Positions 19,303-28,459 of a DNA stretch of 64,000 nt are shown here, one piece after another. Both the position numbers and the translations under genes were made by a program. Position 1 is the stretch's first letter, and every line of letters starts with the position of its first letter. The notes beneath the pieces were generated by a model that worked only from the letters and a program-made list of their open reading frames with translations, was not told the origin of the DNA and did not search any database. The stretch lies in assembly GCF_012568445.1 (NCBI RefSeq), contig NZ_CP046190.1, positions 188,293 to 252,292 of the forward strand, written 5' to 3'. The DNA comes from Enterobacteriaceae endosymbiont of Donacia vulgaris (GTDB lineage Bacteria; Pseudomonadota; Gammaproteobacteria; Enterobacterales; Enterobacteriaceae).

Positions 19303-22014
19303 ATGAATAATAATTATTTTAAAAAAAATATTTCATATGAAAATATTTTATATATTGAAAAATTGTATCAAAATTTTTTAATAAATCCTCATTCTGTAAA
19401 TAAAAATTGGTATAATATTTTTATAAATTTTCAAAAAAATAATAAAAATTTAAATACTAATAATATATTAAAAAATCAATTTTTTTATAAAAAAGAATTT
19501 TTAATAGAAAAAATTAATCAATTAATACATAATTTTAGAGAATTAGGACATTATTATGCAAATATTAATCCATTAATTTCAGATAAAAAAAAATTAAATA
19601 ATATTTTACAATTACAAAATTATCATTTTAACGAAAAAGATTTACAAAAAAAAATTACATTAAATAAGTTTTTTAAAAATAAAAAAATAATTAATATTTA
19701 TAATTTTTTTAAAAAAAAATATTGCGGTTCTATTGGTATAGAATACCAGCATTTATTAAATAAAGAAAAATATTGGATACAAAAAAATATAGAATATACA
19801 CAAAATAATTTAAATTATAAAGAAAAAAAAATATTTTTAGAAGAATTAATTGCAACTGAAATTTTTGAAAAAAATATAGGAAAAAAATTCCCAGGTGCTA
19901 AAAGATTTTCTTTAGAAGGATGTGATGTTTTAATTCCTTTAATAAAAGAAATAATACGTTATACAAGTATATTAAAAGAAAAAACAAAAAAAATAATTTT
20001 TAGTATGGCGCATAGAGGTAGATTAAACTTTTTAGTAAATATCATGGGTAAAAAAATTAAAGATATAACTAATGAATTTTCAAATATTTTACTAGAAGAA
20101 AATAAGATAGATGATGTAAAATATCATTTAGGTTATTCTTCTTTTATTGAAATAAATAAACAAAAAATAGAATTACAACTAGCATTTAATCCTTCTCATT
20201 TAGAAGTTATTAATAGTATTACTATGGGTATAGCTAGAGCTCAAAATGATATTTTAAAAAAAAAAAATATTTATATTTTACCAGTTAATATACATGGAGA
20301 TGCATCTTTTAGTGGCCAAGGGATAATACAAGAAATTTTAAATTTATCTCAAACTAGAGGATATGGAGTTAATGGTACTATTCATATTATTATTAACAAC
20401 CAAATTGGTTTTACTACATCAAAAATTACTGATATGAGATCTAGTTATTATTGTACTGATATAGCAAAAATGATTCAATGTCCTATTTTTCATGTAAATG
20501 CCGATGATCTAGATAATGTTATCTTAACAATAAGATTAGCATTAAATTATAGAAATATATTTCATAAAGATGTTTTCATTGATTTAATTTCATATAGAAG
20601 ACATGGTCATAATGAGATGGATGATCCATTTATTACACAACCATTAATGTATAATTATATTAAAAATCATAAAACAATACAATATTTATATTTCAATAAA
20701 TTGTTATTAGAAAATATTATAAATAATCAAAAAAAAATAGATTTATATAAAAAATATCAAAATTTATTTGATAAAAATCAATATTTTATAAAAACATATC
20801 AATATCTTTATCCTATTAAAAAAAAATATAAAAAAAAAATATATAAAAATATAAAAATTGATAAATTAAAAAAATTACTTTTTCAAATTAGTTATTTACC
20901 TAAAAAATTTAATATTCATCCTAGAGTAAAAAAAATTTATTTAGATAGAATTAGTATGAGTAAAGAAGAAAAAAAATTAGATTGGGGTACAGCAGAAAAT
21001 TTAGCATATGCAAATATTTTAACTCAAGGAATATCTTGTCGTTTATCTGGTGAAGATGTAAAAAGAGGTACATTTTCTCATAGACATGCTGTTATATACG
21101 ATCAACAAAGTGGACTTTCATATACACCTTTAAAAAATATTACCTTACAACAAGGTAATTTTTATATTTATAATTCTATTTTATCTGAAGAAGCAGTTTT
21201 AGGTTTTGAATATGGATATTCTTTAAATAATATGAATCATGTTATCACAATATGGGAAGCACAATTTGGAGATTTTATTAATGGGGCTCAAATTATTATA
21301 GATCAATTTATTAGCTCTGGAGAAAAAAAATGGAATTATAAGAGTGGATTAATAATTATGCTTCCACATGGACATGAAGGTCAAGGACCAGAACATTCTT
21401 CATCAAGAATAGAAAGATTTTTACAATTATGTGCTGAAGATAATATGAGAATTTGTATTCCTTCTAATGCATCTCAAATTTATCATTTATTATGTGAACA
21501 TGCATTTAATTCTATAAAAAAACCACTTATTATAATTTCTCCTAAATCTCTTTTAAGATATCCATTAGCTTGTTCTTCATTAAAAAATTTTGTAAATAAT
21601 TATTTTAAATTAATTATAGATGACATAGATATAAACATTAATATTAAAAATATTCAACATATTATTTTTTGTTCTGGAAAAATATATTATGATTTATTAG
21701 AACATAGAAAAAATATAAAAAATAATAATATAATTATTATTAGAGTAGAACAATTATATCCATTTCCAAAAAAAAAATTACAAAAAATAATTACAAAATA
21801 TGTAATAATAAAAAATTTTTTTTGGTGTCAAGAAGAACCAAAAAATCAAGGAGCATGGATATATATTCAAGACTGTTTTAAAAATCAATTAAATTGTAAT
21901 ATTCACTACATTGGAAGAAATAATTCTGCTTCAACTGCAACAGGATATTTTACTATTTATAAAAAACAACAAAACAAAATAATAAATTCTGTTTTTAATA
22001 TCGATATAAAATAA
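19303..22014 (+). CDS. sucA: 2-oxoglutarate dehydrogenase E1 component
   Basis: Thiamine-diphosphate decarboxylase of the 2-oxoglutarate dehydrogenase complex. 903 residues (E. coli 933), the shortening being mostly in the N-terminal part. Conserved blocks: GAKRFSLEGCDVLIPL near residue 200, MAHRGRLNFLVNIMGKK, the ThDP region HGDASFSGQGIIQEILNLS near 345, NNQIGFTTS, DLISYRRHGHNEMDDP near 425, SGEDVKRGTFSHRHAV and the C-terminal GRNNSASTATG. AAGAGA before the ATG is a weak ribosome site. It works with SucB and with Lpd from 32483-33895. sucC and sucD are not downstream. Confidence 0.97.
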   Translation: MNNNYFKKNISYENILYIEKLYQNFLINPHSVNKNWYNIFINFQKNNKNLNTNNILKNQFFYKKEFLIEKINQLIHNFRELGHYYANINPLISDKKKLNNILQLQNYHFNEKDLQKKITLNKFFKNKKIINIYNFFKKKYCGSIGIEYQHLLNKEKYWIQKNIEYTQNNLNYKEKKIFLEELIATEIFEKNIGKKFPGAKRFSLEGCDVLIPLIKEIIRYTSILKEKTKKIIFSMAHRGRLNFLVNIMGKKIKDITNEFSNILLEENKIDDVKYHLGYSSFIEINKQKIELQLAFNPSHLEVINSITMGIARAQNDILKKKNIYILPVNIHGDASFSGQGIIQEILNLSQTRGYGVNGTIHIIINNQIGFTTSKITDMRSSYYCTDIAKMIQCPIFHVNADDLDNVILTIRLALNYRNIFHKDVFIDLISYRRHGHNEMDDPFITQPLMYNYIKNHKTIQYLYFNKLLLENIINNQKKIDLYKKYQNLFDKNQYFIKTYQYLYPIKKKYKKKIYKNIKIDKLKKLLFQISYLPKKFNIHPRVKKIYLDRISMSKEEKKLDWGTAENLAYANILTQGISCRLSGEDVKRGTFSHRHAVIYDQQSGLSYTPLKNITLQQGNFYIYNSILSEEAVLGFEYGYSLNNMNHVITIWEAQFGDFINGAQIIIDQFISSGEKKWNYKSGLIIMLPHGHEGQGPEHSSSRIERFLQLCAEDNMRICIPSNASQIYHLLCEHAFNSIKKPLIIISPKSLLRYPLACSSLKNFVNNYFKLIIDDIDININIKNIQHIIFCSGKIYYDLLEHRKNIKNNNIIIIRVEQLYPFPKKKLQKIITKYVIIKNFFWCQEEPKNQGAWIYIQDCFKNQLNCNIHYIGRNNSASTATGYFTIYKKQQNKIINSVFNIDIK

Positions 22015-22037
22015 AAATTAATTTATAAGGATAAAAA

Positions 22038-23213
22038 ATGGATAATATTAATATTATTGTTCCTGAATTACCTGAATCTATCAATAATGCAATTATAATT
22101 AAATGGTTTAAACAACCAGGAGAAAAAGTAAAAAATGATGATATTCTTCTAGAATTAGAAACAGATAAAGTAGTATTAGAAATACCATCAACTATTGATG
22201 GTATTTTAGAAAAAATTTTAGTAAAACAAGGAGAAAAAGTAAAATCACAACAAATTATTGGTATTTTAAAAAAAGTAAAATTTTTTAAGAAAAAAGAAGA
22301 TAATAATAAAAATATTATTAAATATACAGAATTTTTTAATTCTATTAAAAATCAAAAAAAAATTTTAGAAAAATTAAATAATTTTAGCCCTTCAATAAGA
22401 AGGAACATGAAAAAAAAAATATTTTCAATTAAAAAATTAAATAATTTTGATAATAAAACTAATTTCAATTCTGAAAATTTAAATAATATAACAACAAATA
22501 AAAAAAAAATTTTAAAAAATAATAGTTTTGAAAAAAAACAAATGAGTCCAATAAGAAAATATATTTCCAAAAAATTAATGGATTCTAAAAATAATACAGT
22601 TATGTTAACCACTTTTAATGAAGTTAATATGCAAAAAATTATTGACATAAAAAATAAATATAAAAACTTTATTTATGAAAATTATAATATAAAATTAGGT
22701 TTTACTTCTTTTCATATTAAAGCTATTACACAAGCACTAAAATCTTTTAAAAAAATTAATGCATTTATTGATGGTGAAAATATTATTTATAATAATTATT
22801 ATAATATTAATATTGCAATAGCAACAGAAAGAGGTTTAATAACACCTATTATTTATAATACAAATAAATTATCATTAATAGATATTGAAAAAAAAATTAA
22901 AGAATTAATTATAAAAAGTAATAAAAATCAATTATCTATTGACGATTTAGTTAGTGGAACATTTACTATTACTAATGGAGGAGTATTTGGTTCTTTAATG
23001 TCAACACCTATTATTAATCCCCCACAAAGTGCTATATTAGGAATGCATGTTATTAAAGATAGACCAGTTGTTATTAATAATAAAATATGTATTATGCCTA
23101 TGATGTATTTAGCTTTATCTTATGATCATCGATTAATAGATGGAAAAGATGCTATAGGTTTTCTTATTTTAGTAAAAACATTATTAGAAGATCCTATAAA
23201 ATTATTTTTATAA
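22038..23213 (+). CDS. sucB: Dihydrolipoyl succinyltransferase (E2 of 2-oxoglutarate dehydrogenase)
   Basis: Core subunit that carries the lipoyl arm and transfers the succinyl group to CoA. 391 residues (E. coli 405). One N-terminal lipoyl domain (residues about 1-78, lipoyl Lys in [13 protein letters not shown]), a low-complexity Asn/Lys-rich linker, a peripheral-subunit-binding segment ([12 protein letters not shown] near 120), and the catalytic domain from about 165 with the active-site His and Asp in [12 protein letters not shown] near 365. It starts 24 bases after sucA with AAGG upstream. An AT-only hairpin follows its stop. Confidence 0.97.
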   Translation: MDNINIIVPELPESINNAIIIKWFKQPGEKVKNDDILLELETDKVVLEIPSTIDGILEKILVKQGEKVKSQQIIGILKKVKFFKKKEDNNKNIIKYTEFFNSIKNQKKILEKLNNFSPSIRRNMKKKIFSIKKLNNFDNKTNFNSENLNNITTNKKKILKNNSFEKKQMSPIRKYISKKLMDSKNNTVMLTTFNEVNMQKIIDIKNKYKNFIYENYNIKLGFTSFHIKAITQALKSFKKINAFIDGENIIYNNYYNINIAIATERGLITPIIYNTNKLSLIDIEKKIKELIIKSNKNQLSIDDLVSGTFTITNGGVFGSLMSTPIINPPQSAILGMHVIKDRPVVINNKICIMPMMYLALSYDHRLIDGKDAIGFLILVKTLLEDPIKLFL

Positions 23214-23236
23214 ATTTTATTTCGTTATTTATTATT

Positions 23237-23259
23237 AAAATTTTTTTATAAAAAATTTT
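23237..23259 (+). terminator. Terminator-like AT-only hairpin after sucB
   Basis: A perfect 10-bp stem (AAAATTTTTT at 23237-23246 with its complement at 23250-23259), 3-base loop, no G or C, followed by TATTTT. It begins 24 bases past the sucB stop and would separate sucAB from cydAB. Stability is low compared with GC-containing terminators, so the call rests on position and repetition of the pattern elsewhere in the window. Confidence 0.4.
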
Positions 23260-23340
23260 TATTTTAAGAAAAATAATTAAAATAATTATAAATTGTTTTA
23301 AAAAATATTATAAATATTTTAAAATATATAAGGATTTATA

Positions 23341-24909
23341 ATGTTAAATGTTATTGATTTATCAAGATTGCAATTCGCATTAACAGCAATGTACCATTTT
23401 ATATTTGTACCGCTAACATTAGGACTTTCTTTTTTATTAGCTATAATGGAAACAATATATATTATTTCTAAAAATAAAATATATAGAGATATGACTCAAT
23501 TTTGGGGTAAATTATTTGGAATTAATTTTGCTTTAGGAATAGTAACAGGTATAACTATGGAATTTCAATTTGGAACAAATTGGTCATATTATTCTCATTA
23601 TGTAGGTGATATTTTCGGTGCTCCATTAGCGATAGAAGGTTTAGTTGCATTTTTTTTAGAATCAACTTTTGTAGGTTTATTTTTTTTAGGATGGAATCGT
23701 TTAAATAAACTACAACATTTATTTGTAACATGGTTAGTTGCTATAGGATCTAATCTTTCTGCTATTTGGATTTTAATTGCTAATGGATGGATGCAAAATC
23801 CTATTGCTTCTTCCTTTAATTATCAAAATATGCGAATGGAAATGAATAATTTTTGGAAATTAATTTTTAATCCTATAGCACAAGTAAAATTTGTTCATAC
23901 TATAACAGCTGGATATACAACTGGTTCAATATTTATTATTGGAATTAGTGCATATTATCTTTTAAATAAAAGAGATATAGATTTTTCTAAAAAATCTATA
24001 ATTATATCTTCTTGTTTTGGGTTATTTTCTATTCTTTCTGTAATAATATTAGGAGACGAATCCGGTTATCAGTTAAAAAATACACAACAAACTAAATTAG
24101 CAGCTATTGAAGCTGAATGGGAAACACAAAAACCTCCAGCAGCTTTTAATATTATATGTTTACCTAATCAGAAAAAAGAATTAAATAAATATTCTATAAA
24201 AATTCCATATTTATTAGGTATAATTGCTACAAGATCTTCCCATATACCAATTTTAGGTATAAAAGATGTAATTAAAAATAATGAATTAAAAATTAAAAAG
24301 GGACTAAAAGCATTAACTGCTCTTAAAAAAATGAAAAATGGAGATTTAAAAAAAAATAACATAAAAATATTTAATCAAAACAAAAAATATTTAGGATATG
24401 GATTTTTATTTCAACAATACTATAAAAATATTTATAATATAAATAATATACAGATAAAAAAAGTTGCTAAAATGTCAATTCCGATGATATTTCCTTTATT
24501 TTTTTCTTTTAGAATTATGGTTTTATCAAGTTTAATTTTATTTATTATATTAATTTTAGTTTTTTATTATAGTATTATTAAAAATAATATTGAAAAAAAA
24601 AAATATTTATTAAAAATTTGTTTATATTCAATGCCTTTACCATGGATTGCTTCTGAATCAGGATGGTTTGTTGCAGAATATGGTAGACAACCATGGGCTA
24701 TAAAAGATATATTACCTACATATATGGCAGGATCTTCTTTACAATTTTTAGAAGTATTATTTTCACTAATAATAATTTTTATTTTTTATACAATTTTATT
24801 AATAATAGAATTATATTTAATGTATAAAATCTCTAGTATAGGTCCAAGTATTTTAAGAACTGGTAAATATTTTTTTGAAAAAAATATTAAAAAAGAAAAA
24901 ATTAATTAG
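23341..24909 (+). CDS. cydA: Cytochrome bd-I ubiquinol oxidase subunit I
   Basis: Inner-membrane subunit with haems b558, b595 and d; oxidises ubiquinol and reduces oxygen with high affinity. 522 residues, E. coli length. Haem ligands are in place: His in TAMYHFIFVPLTLGL near residue 19, His in VKFVHTITAGYTTG near 186, and Met in FSFRIMVLSS near 393. The quinol-binding Q-loop begins SGYQLKNTQQTKLAAIEAEW and has the long form of E. coli. GRQPWAIKDILPT is conserved. AAGGA lies 7 bases before the ATG. The gene ends in TAG and cydB starts 9 bases later. Confidence 0.98.
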   Translation: MLNVIDLSRLQFALTAMYHFIFVPLTLGLSFLLAIMETIYIISKNKIYRDMTQFWGKLFGINFALGIVTGITMEFQFGTNWSYYSHYVGDIFGAPLAIEGLVAFFLESTFVGLFFLGWNRLNKLQHLFVTWLVAIGSNLSAIWILIANGWMQNPIASSFNYQNMRMEMNNFWKLIFNPIAQVKFVHTITAGYTTGSIFIIGISAYYLLNKRDIDFSKKSIIISSCFGLFSILSVIILGDESGYQLKNTQQTKLAAIEAEWETQKPPAAFNIICLPNQKKELNKYSIKIPYLLGIIATRSSHIPILGIKDVIKNNELKIKKGLKALTALKKMKNGDLKKNNIKIFNQNKKYLGYGFLFQQYYKNIYNINNIQIKKVAKMSIPMIFPLFFSFRIMVLSSLILFIILILVFYYSIIKNNIEKKKYLLKICLYSMPLPWIASESGWFVAEYGRQPWAIKDILPTYMAGSSLQFLEVLFSLIIIFIFYTILLIIELYLMYKISSIGPSILRTGKYFFEKNIKKEKIN

Positions 24910-24918
24910 GTTATTTTA

Positions 24919-26061
24919 ATGTTAAATTATAAATTTTTATGTTTAATTTGGTCAATAATAATTGGTATTCTAATTACAGGATTTATGATTACTGATGGAT
25001 TAGATATGGGAGTCGGTATTTTATTATTTATAATAGGTAAAAATAATCTTGAACGAAGAGTTATAATAAATACTATTGCACCTCATTGGGATGGTAATCA
25101 GGTATGGTTAATTACAACTGGAGGAGCATTATTTGCAGCATGGCCTATTGTTTATGCAACCATGTTTTCTCATTTTTATATAGCCATGATATTATTATTA
25201 ATATCATTATTTTTACGTCCTATAGGTTTTGAATATCGATCTAAAATTAAACATCCAATGTGGCAAAAAATGTGTGATATCTTTATTACAATAGGTAGTA
25301 TCATACCTCCAGCAATAATAGGGATAGTATTAGGTAATATATTGAAAGGTCTCCCTTTTTATTTTGATAAATATTATAATCTTTATTCCAAAGAAAATTT
25401 TTTAAAATTATTTAATTTATCTAGTATAATGATTAGTATTACAACTATAATCCTAGTTATAAATCATGCTGTCACTTATTTACAAATCAGAATAAAAGAT
25501 TTTATTATGAATCGTAGATTAAATTTAATTTTAAAAATATCTTCCATATTATTAATGATTTTTTTTACTTTATCATTTTTTAATATTTTATTTTTTATAA
25601 AAGGATATAAAATTAATACTCATATATTTCAAAAAACAAATATAATGTATAAAACTAATAGTGTCCTACATAAACAAACAGCATGGATGAATAATTTTCA
25701 AAATTTTAAATATTTATATTTATTACCTTTATTAAGTGTAACTTTACCATTTTTAATAATTTTAACATCTATATATAAAAAAAAAATAATAACATTTATT
25801 TTTTCTATTTTTACTATTATAAGTATGATATCAACTATAGGCATTATAATGTTCCCTTTTATTCTTCCTTCAAATATAAAATATTATCAAAGTTTAACTA
25901 TTTGGAATTCTACATCAAGTCAACTAACATTAAATATAATGTTATATGTAGTAATAATATTTATGCCTATTATTTTAACTTATACTTTTTGGTGTTATAA
26001 AAAAATGTTTTTTTATATTAATAAAAAAGAAATTAAAAAAAAATCTGATTTTTATTATTAG
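24919..26061 (+). CDS. cydB: Cytochrome bd-I ubiquinol oxidase subunit II
   Basis: Second large inner-membrane subunit of the bd oxidase, paired with CydA. 380 residues (E. coli 379), eight to nine predicted membrane helices. Family blocks visible: GFMITDGLDMGVGILL near residue 25, IAPHWDGNQVWLITTGGALFAAWP near 55, and RPIGFEYRSK. The C-terminal half is more diverged but ends LTYTFWCYKKMF as the E. coli protein does. It ends in TAG. cydX follows 35 bases later. It is probably translated from one cydA-cydB-cydX message. Confidence 0.97.
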   Translation: MLNYKFLCLIWSIIIGILITGFMITDGLDMGVGILLFIIGKNNLERRVIINTIAPHWDGNQVWLITTGGALFAAWPIVYATMFSHFYIAMILLLISLFLRPIGFEYRSKIKHPMWQKMCDIFITIGSIIPPAIIGIVLGNILKGLPFYFDKYYNLYSKENFLKLFNLSSIMISITTIILVINHAVTYLQIRIKDFIMNRRLNLILKISSILLMIFFTLSFFNILFFIKGYKINTHIFQKTNIMYKTNSVLHKQTAWMNNFQNFKYLYLLPLLSVTLPFLIILTSIYKKKIITFIFSIFTIISMISTIGIIMFPFILPSNIKYYQSLTIWNSTSSQLTLNIMLYVVIIFMPIILTYTFWCYKKMFFYINKKEIKKKSDFYY

Positions 26062-26096
26062 AATTATTATAAATTAAAAAAAATGGATATAAATTA

Positions 26097-26192
26097 ATGT
26101 GGTACTTAATATGGTTTTTAATGATATTCTTTTCATGTAGTTTTACTATTTTAATATCTTTAAAAAAGCATTATCAGAAATATAAAAAATAA
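26097..26192 (+). CDS. cydX: Cytochrome bd-I oxidase small subunit CydX
   Basis: A 31-codon gene directly behind cydB. The product begins MWYLIWFLMIFFSCSF, against MWYFAWILGTLLACSF in E. coli CydX (37 residues), and consists of one membrane helix with a short basic tail (LKKHYQKYKK). In E. coli CydX stabilises the haems of the CydAB oxidase. The tail is six residues shorter and lacks the acidic residues of E. coli. GGA lies about 10 bases before the ATG. Location, start and helix sequence together make the call firm despite the size. Confidence 0.88.
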   Translation: MWYLIWFLMIFFSCSFTILISLKKHYQKYKK

Positions 26193-26358
26193 ATATTTTA
26201 AAAGTATTTATTATTAAAATAACAAAAAATAGGTTATATTTTTTTAAAAAAAAATATGTTATAATAAACAATATTGAGTTTTTACTTTATATTTTAAAAA
26301 TAATATAATAAATAATATCAAATTATTTATTTATATAATAAATATCTATTAAAATTAA

Positions 26359-26386
26359 TTGACTTAAAATGGATTTTTTTTATATT
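26359..26386 (+). promoter_or_regulatory. Putative sigma-70 promoter of parE
   Basis: TTGACT at 26359-26364 and TATATT at 26381-26386 are separated by 16 bases and lie 32 bases upstream of the parE ATG. The -35 hexamer matches the consensus at five of six positions, which is worth noting in a region with so little G and C. A -10 choice two bases later is also possible. Confidence 0.5.
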
Positions 26387-26417
26387 TTAAATATAAAATT
26401 ATTATATACTTAATAAA

Positions 26418-28337
26418 ATGAATCATTTAAATCAATATAATGCTGATTCTATAGAAGTTTTAGAAGGTTTAGATCCTGTACGACGTAGACCAGGAATGTA
26501 TACTGATCTTACTAGACCTAATCATTTAGCTCAAGAAGTAATAGATAATAGTGTAGATGAAGCATTAGCAGGTTATGCTAAAAATATTTTTGTTACTTTA
26601 TATAAAGATCAATCATTAGAGGTTATTGATGACGGTAGAGGAATGCCTACTGATATACATTCTCAAGAAGGTATACCTGCTATTGAACTTATTTTATGTC
26701 GATTACATGCTGGTGGAAAATTTTCTAATAAAAATTATAATTTTTCTGGAGGTTTACATGGTGTAGGTATTTCTGTTGTTAATGCTTTATCAAAAAGGTT
26801 AGAAGTCAGTATTTTCCATGAAAAAAAAATTTATACAATAATTTTTGAAAATGGATATAAAATACAGGACTTAAATTCTTATAAAAACGTAGATAGTCAA
26901 AAACATGGAACAAAAATTAGATTTTGGCCAAATGAAAAATTTTTCGAACATCATACTTTTTTAGTTTCGAGTTTAATTAATTTATTAAAAGCAAAAGCAG
27001 TTTTATGTTCAAAATTAACGGTATATTTTACTAATAAAAATACTAAAGACAAGTATCGTTGGAATTATAAAAATGGATTATCCGAATATTTAATTAATTC
27101 ATTAAAAAATATAATTACTATACCAAATTCACCTTTTATAGGTGAATATTTTAATGATATTAAACATGTAAATTGGGCTTTATTTTGGATTACAGGCAAT
27201 AATCATAATATTATTACTGAAAGTTATGTTAATTTAATTCCTACTACTTATGGAGGTACACATGTTAATGGACTACGTTTAGGGTTATTAGATGCAATAC
27301 GTCATTTTTGTAATTTTCATAATTTATTACCTAGAAATATAAAATTATTAGGAGAAGATATTTGGAATCAATGTTCTTATGTTTTATCTATTAAAATACA
27401 AGATCCTCAATTTACTGGACAAACAAAAGAACGTTTATCTTCTAGACAATGTACTGTATTTGTTGCAAATATAGTCAGAGATTCTTTCATTTTATGGCTA
27501 AATCAAAATTTTAAAATAGGTACAGTTTTAGTTGATATTTTTATTACAAATGCACAAAAACGTATTCGAGAATCTAAAAAATTTATAAAAAAAAAAAATT
27601 ATAATACAAATTCAATTTTACCTAGTAAATTATCTGATTGTATTATCCATGATAAAAAAAAAACAGAACTTTTTTTAGTAGAAGGTGATTCTGCTGGAGG
27701 ATCAGCAAAACAAGCAAGAAATAAAAATTTTCAAGCAGTTATGCCGTTAAAAGGAAAAATTTTAAATACATGGGAAATAAATTCTGAAGAAATTTTATCT
27801 TCACAAGAAATATATGATATTTCTTTAGCAATAGGAATATATCCTAATAATGAAGATTTAAAAAAATTAAGATATAATAAAATTTGTATTCTTGCTGATG
27901 CTGATTCAGATGGATTACATATTGCTACTTTATTATGTGCTTTATTTGCAAAACATTTTTTAGCATTAGTAAAAAAAGGACATATTTATGTTGCAATGCC
28001 TCCTTTATACCGGATAGATATAGGAAAAAAAACTTTTTATGCTTTAGATGAAAATGAAAAAATTAAAATTTTAAAACAAAATTATAATAAGAATAATAGT
28101 CAACAAACAAATGTACAGAGATTTAAAGGATTAGGTGAAATGAATCCAACTCAATTAAGAGAAACAACTTTTAATCCCATTAGTCGCAGATTAATACAAT
28201 TAATAATAAATAATACTGAAAAAGAAATAAAAAAAACATTTTCTATTATGGATATGTTATTAGCAAAAAAAAGAGCAGAAGATCGTCGTAAATGGTTACA
28301 AAAAAAAGGTGATATTACAACAATAATAAATATTTAA
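26418..28337 (+). CDS. parE: DNA topoisomerase IV subunit B
   Basis: ATPase subunit of topoisomerase IV, which unlinks daughter chromosomes. 639 residues, close to E. coli ParE (630) and much shorter than GyrB (804). The GHKL ATPase part is intact (YNADSIEVLEGLDPVRRRPG, EVIDNSVDEALAG, VIDDGRGMP, FSGGLHGVGISVVNAL), as are the TOPRIM motifs (FLVEGDSAGGSA near residue 420, ILADADSDGLH near 500) and the C-terminal RFKGLGEMNPTQLRE. Many of these blocks follow ParE rather than GyrB, for example TDLTRPNHL. A good promoter-like sequence lies upstream. parC is not in the window. Confidence 0.97.
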   Translation: MNHLNQYNADSIEVLEGLDPVRRRPGMYTDLTRPNHLAQEVIDNSVDEALAGYAKNIFVTLYKDQSLEVIDDGRGMPTDIHSQEGIPAIELILCRLHAGGKFSNKNYNFSGGLHGVGISVVNALSKRLEVSIFHEKKIYTIIFENGYKIQDLNSYKNVDSQKHGTKIRFWPNEKFFEHHTFLVSSLINLLKAKAVLCSKLTVYFTNKNTKDKYRWNYKNGLSEYLINSLKNIITIPNSPFIGEYFNDIKHVNWALFWITGNNHNIITESYVNLIPTTYGGTHVNGLRLGLLDAIRHFCNFHNLLPRNIKLLGEDIWNQCSYVLSIKIQDPQFTGQTKERLSSRQCTVFVANIVRDSFILWLNQNFKIGTVLVDIFITNAQKRIRESKKFIKKKNYNTNSILPSKLSDCIIHDKKKTELFLVEGDSAGGSAKQARNKNFQAVMPLKGKILNTWEINSEEILSSQEIYDISLAIGIYPNNEDLKKLRYNKICILADADSDGLHIATLLCALFAKHFLALVKKGHIYVAMPPLYRIDIGKKTFYALDENEKIKILKQNYNKNNSQQTNVQRFKGLGEMNPTQLRETTFNPISRRLIQLIINNTEKEIKKTFSIMDMLLAKKRAEDRRKWLQKKGDITTIINI

Positions 28338-28346
28338 AAAATATAA

Positions 28347-28375
28347 TATTTATAAATTTATAAATAATATTTTTT
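28347..28375 (+). terminator. Terminator-like AT-only hairpin after parE
   Basis: TATTTATA (28347-28354) pairs with TATAAATA (28359-28366) around a 4-base loop, and TTTTTT follows at 28370-28375. It starts 10 bases past the parE stop. The position and the T-run suit a rho-independent terminator, although the stem has no G-C pair. Confidence 0.45.
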
Positions 28376-28459
28376 CAAAAATTAATTATAAAAATAAAAT
28401 GAATAAATAAAATGTAAGTATATGTTATTTAATTTTTATTAAAATAAGGAATAATAACC

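Noticed and set aside
26236-26257. Terminator after cydX
   Set aside because: A 10-bp stem of A and T with a 2-base loop is too tight and there is no T-run beyond it; probably only a T-tract beside an A-tract.
26418-28337. parE first taken for a shortened gyrB
   Set aside because: Length (639) and sequence blocks follow ParE (630 in E. coli), and there is no missing segment relative to ParE.
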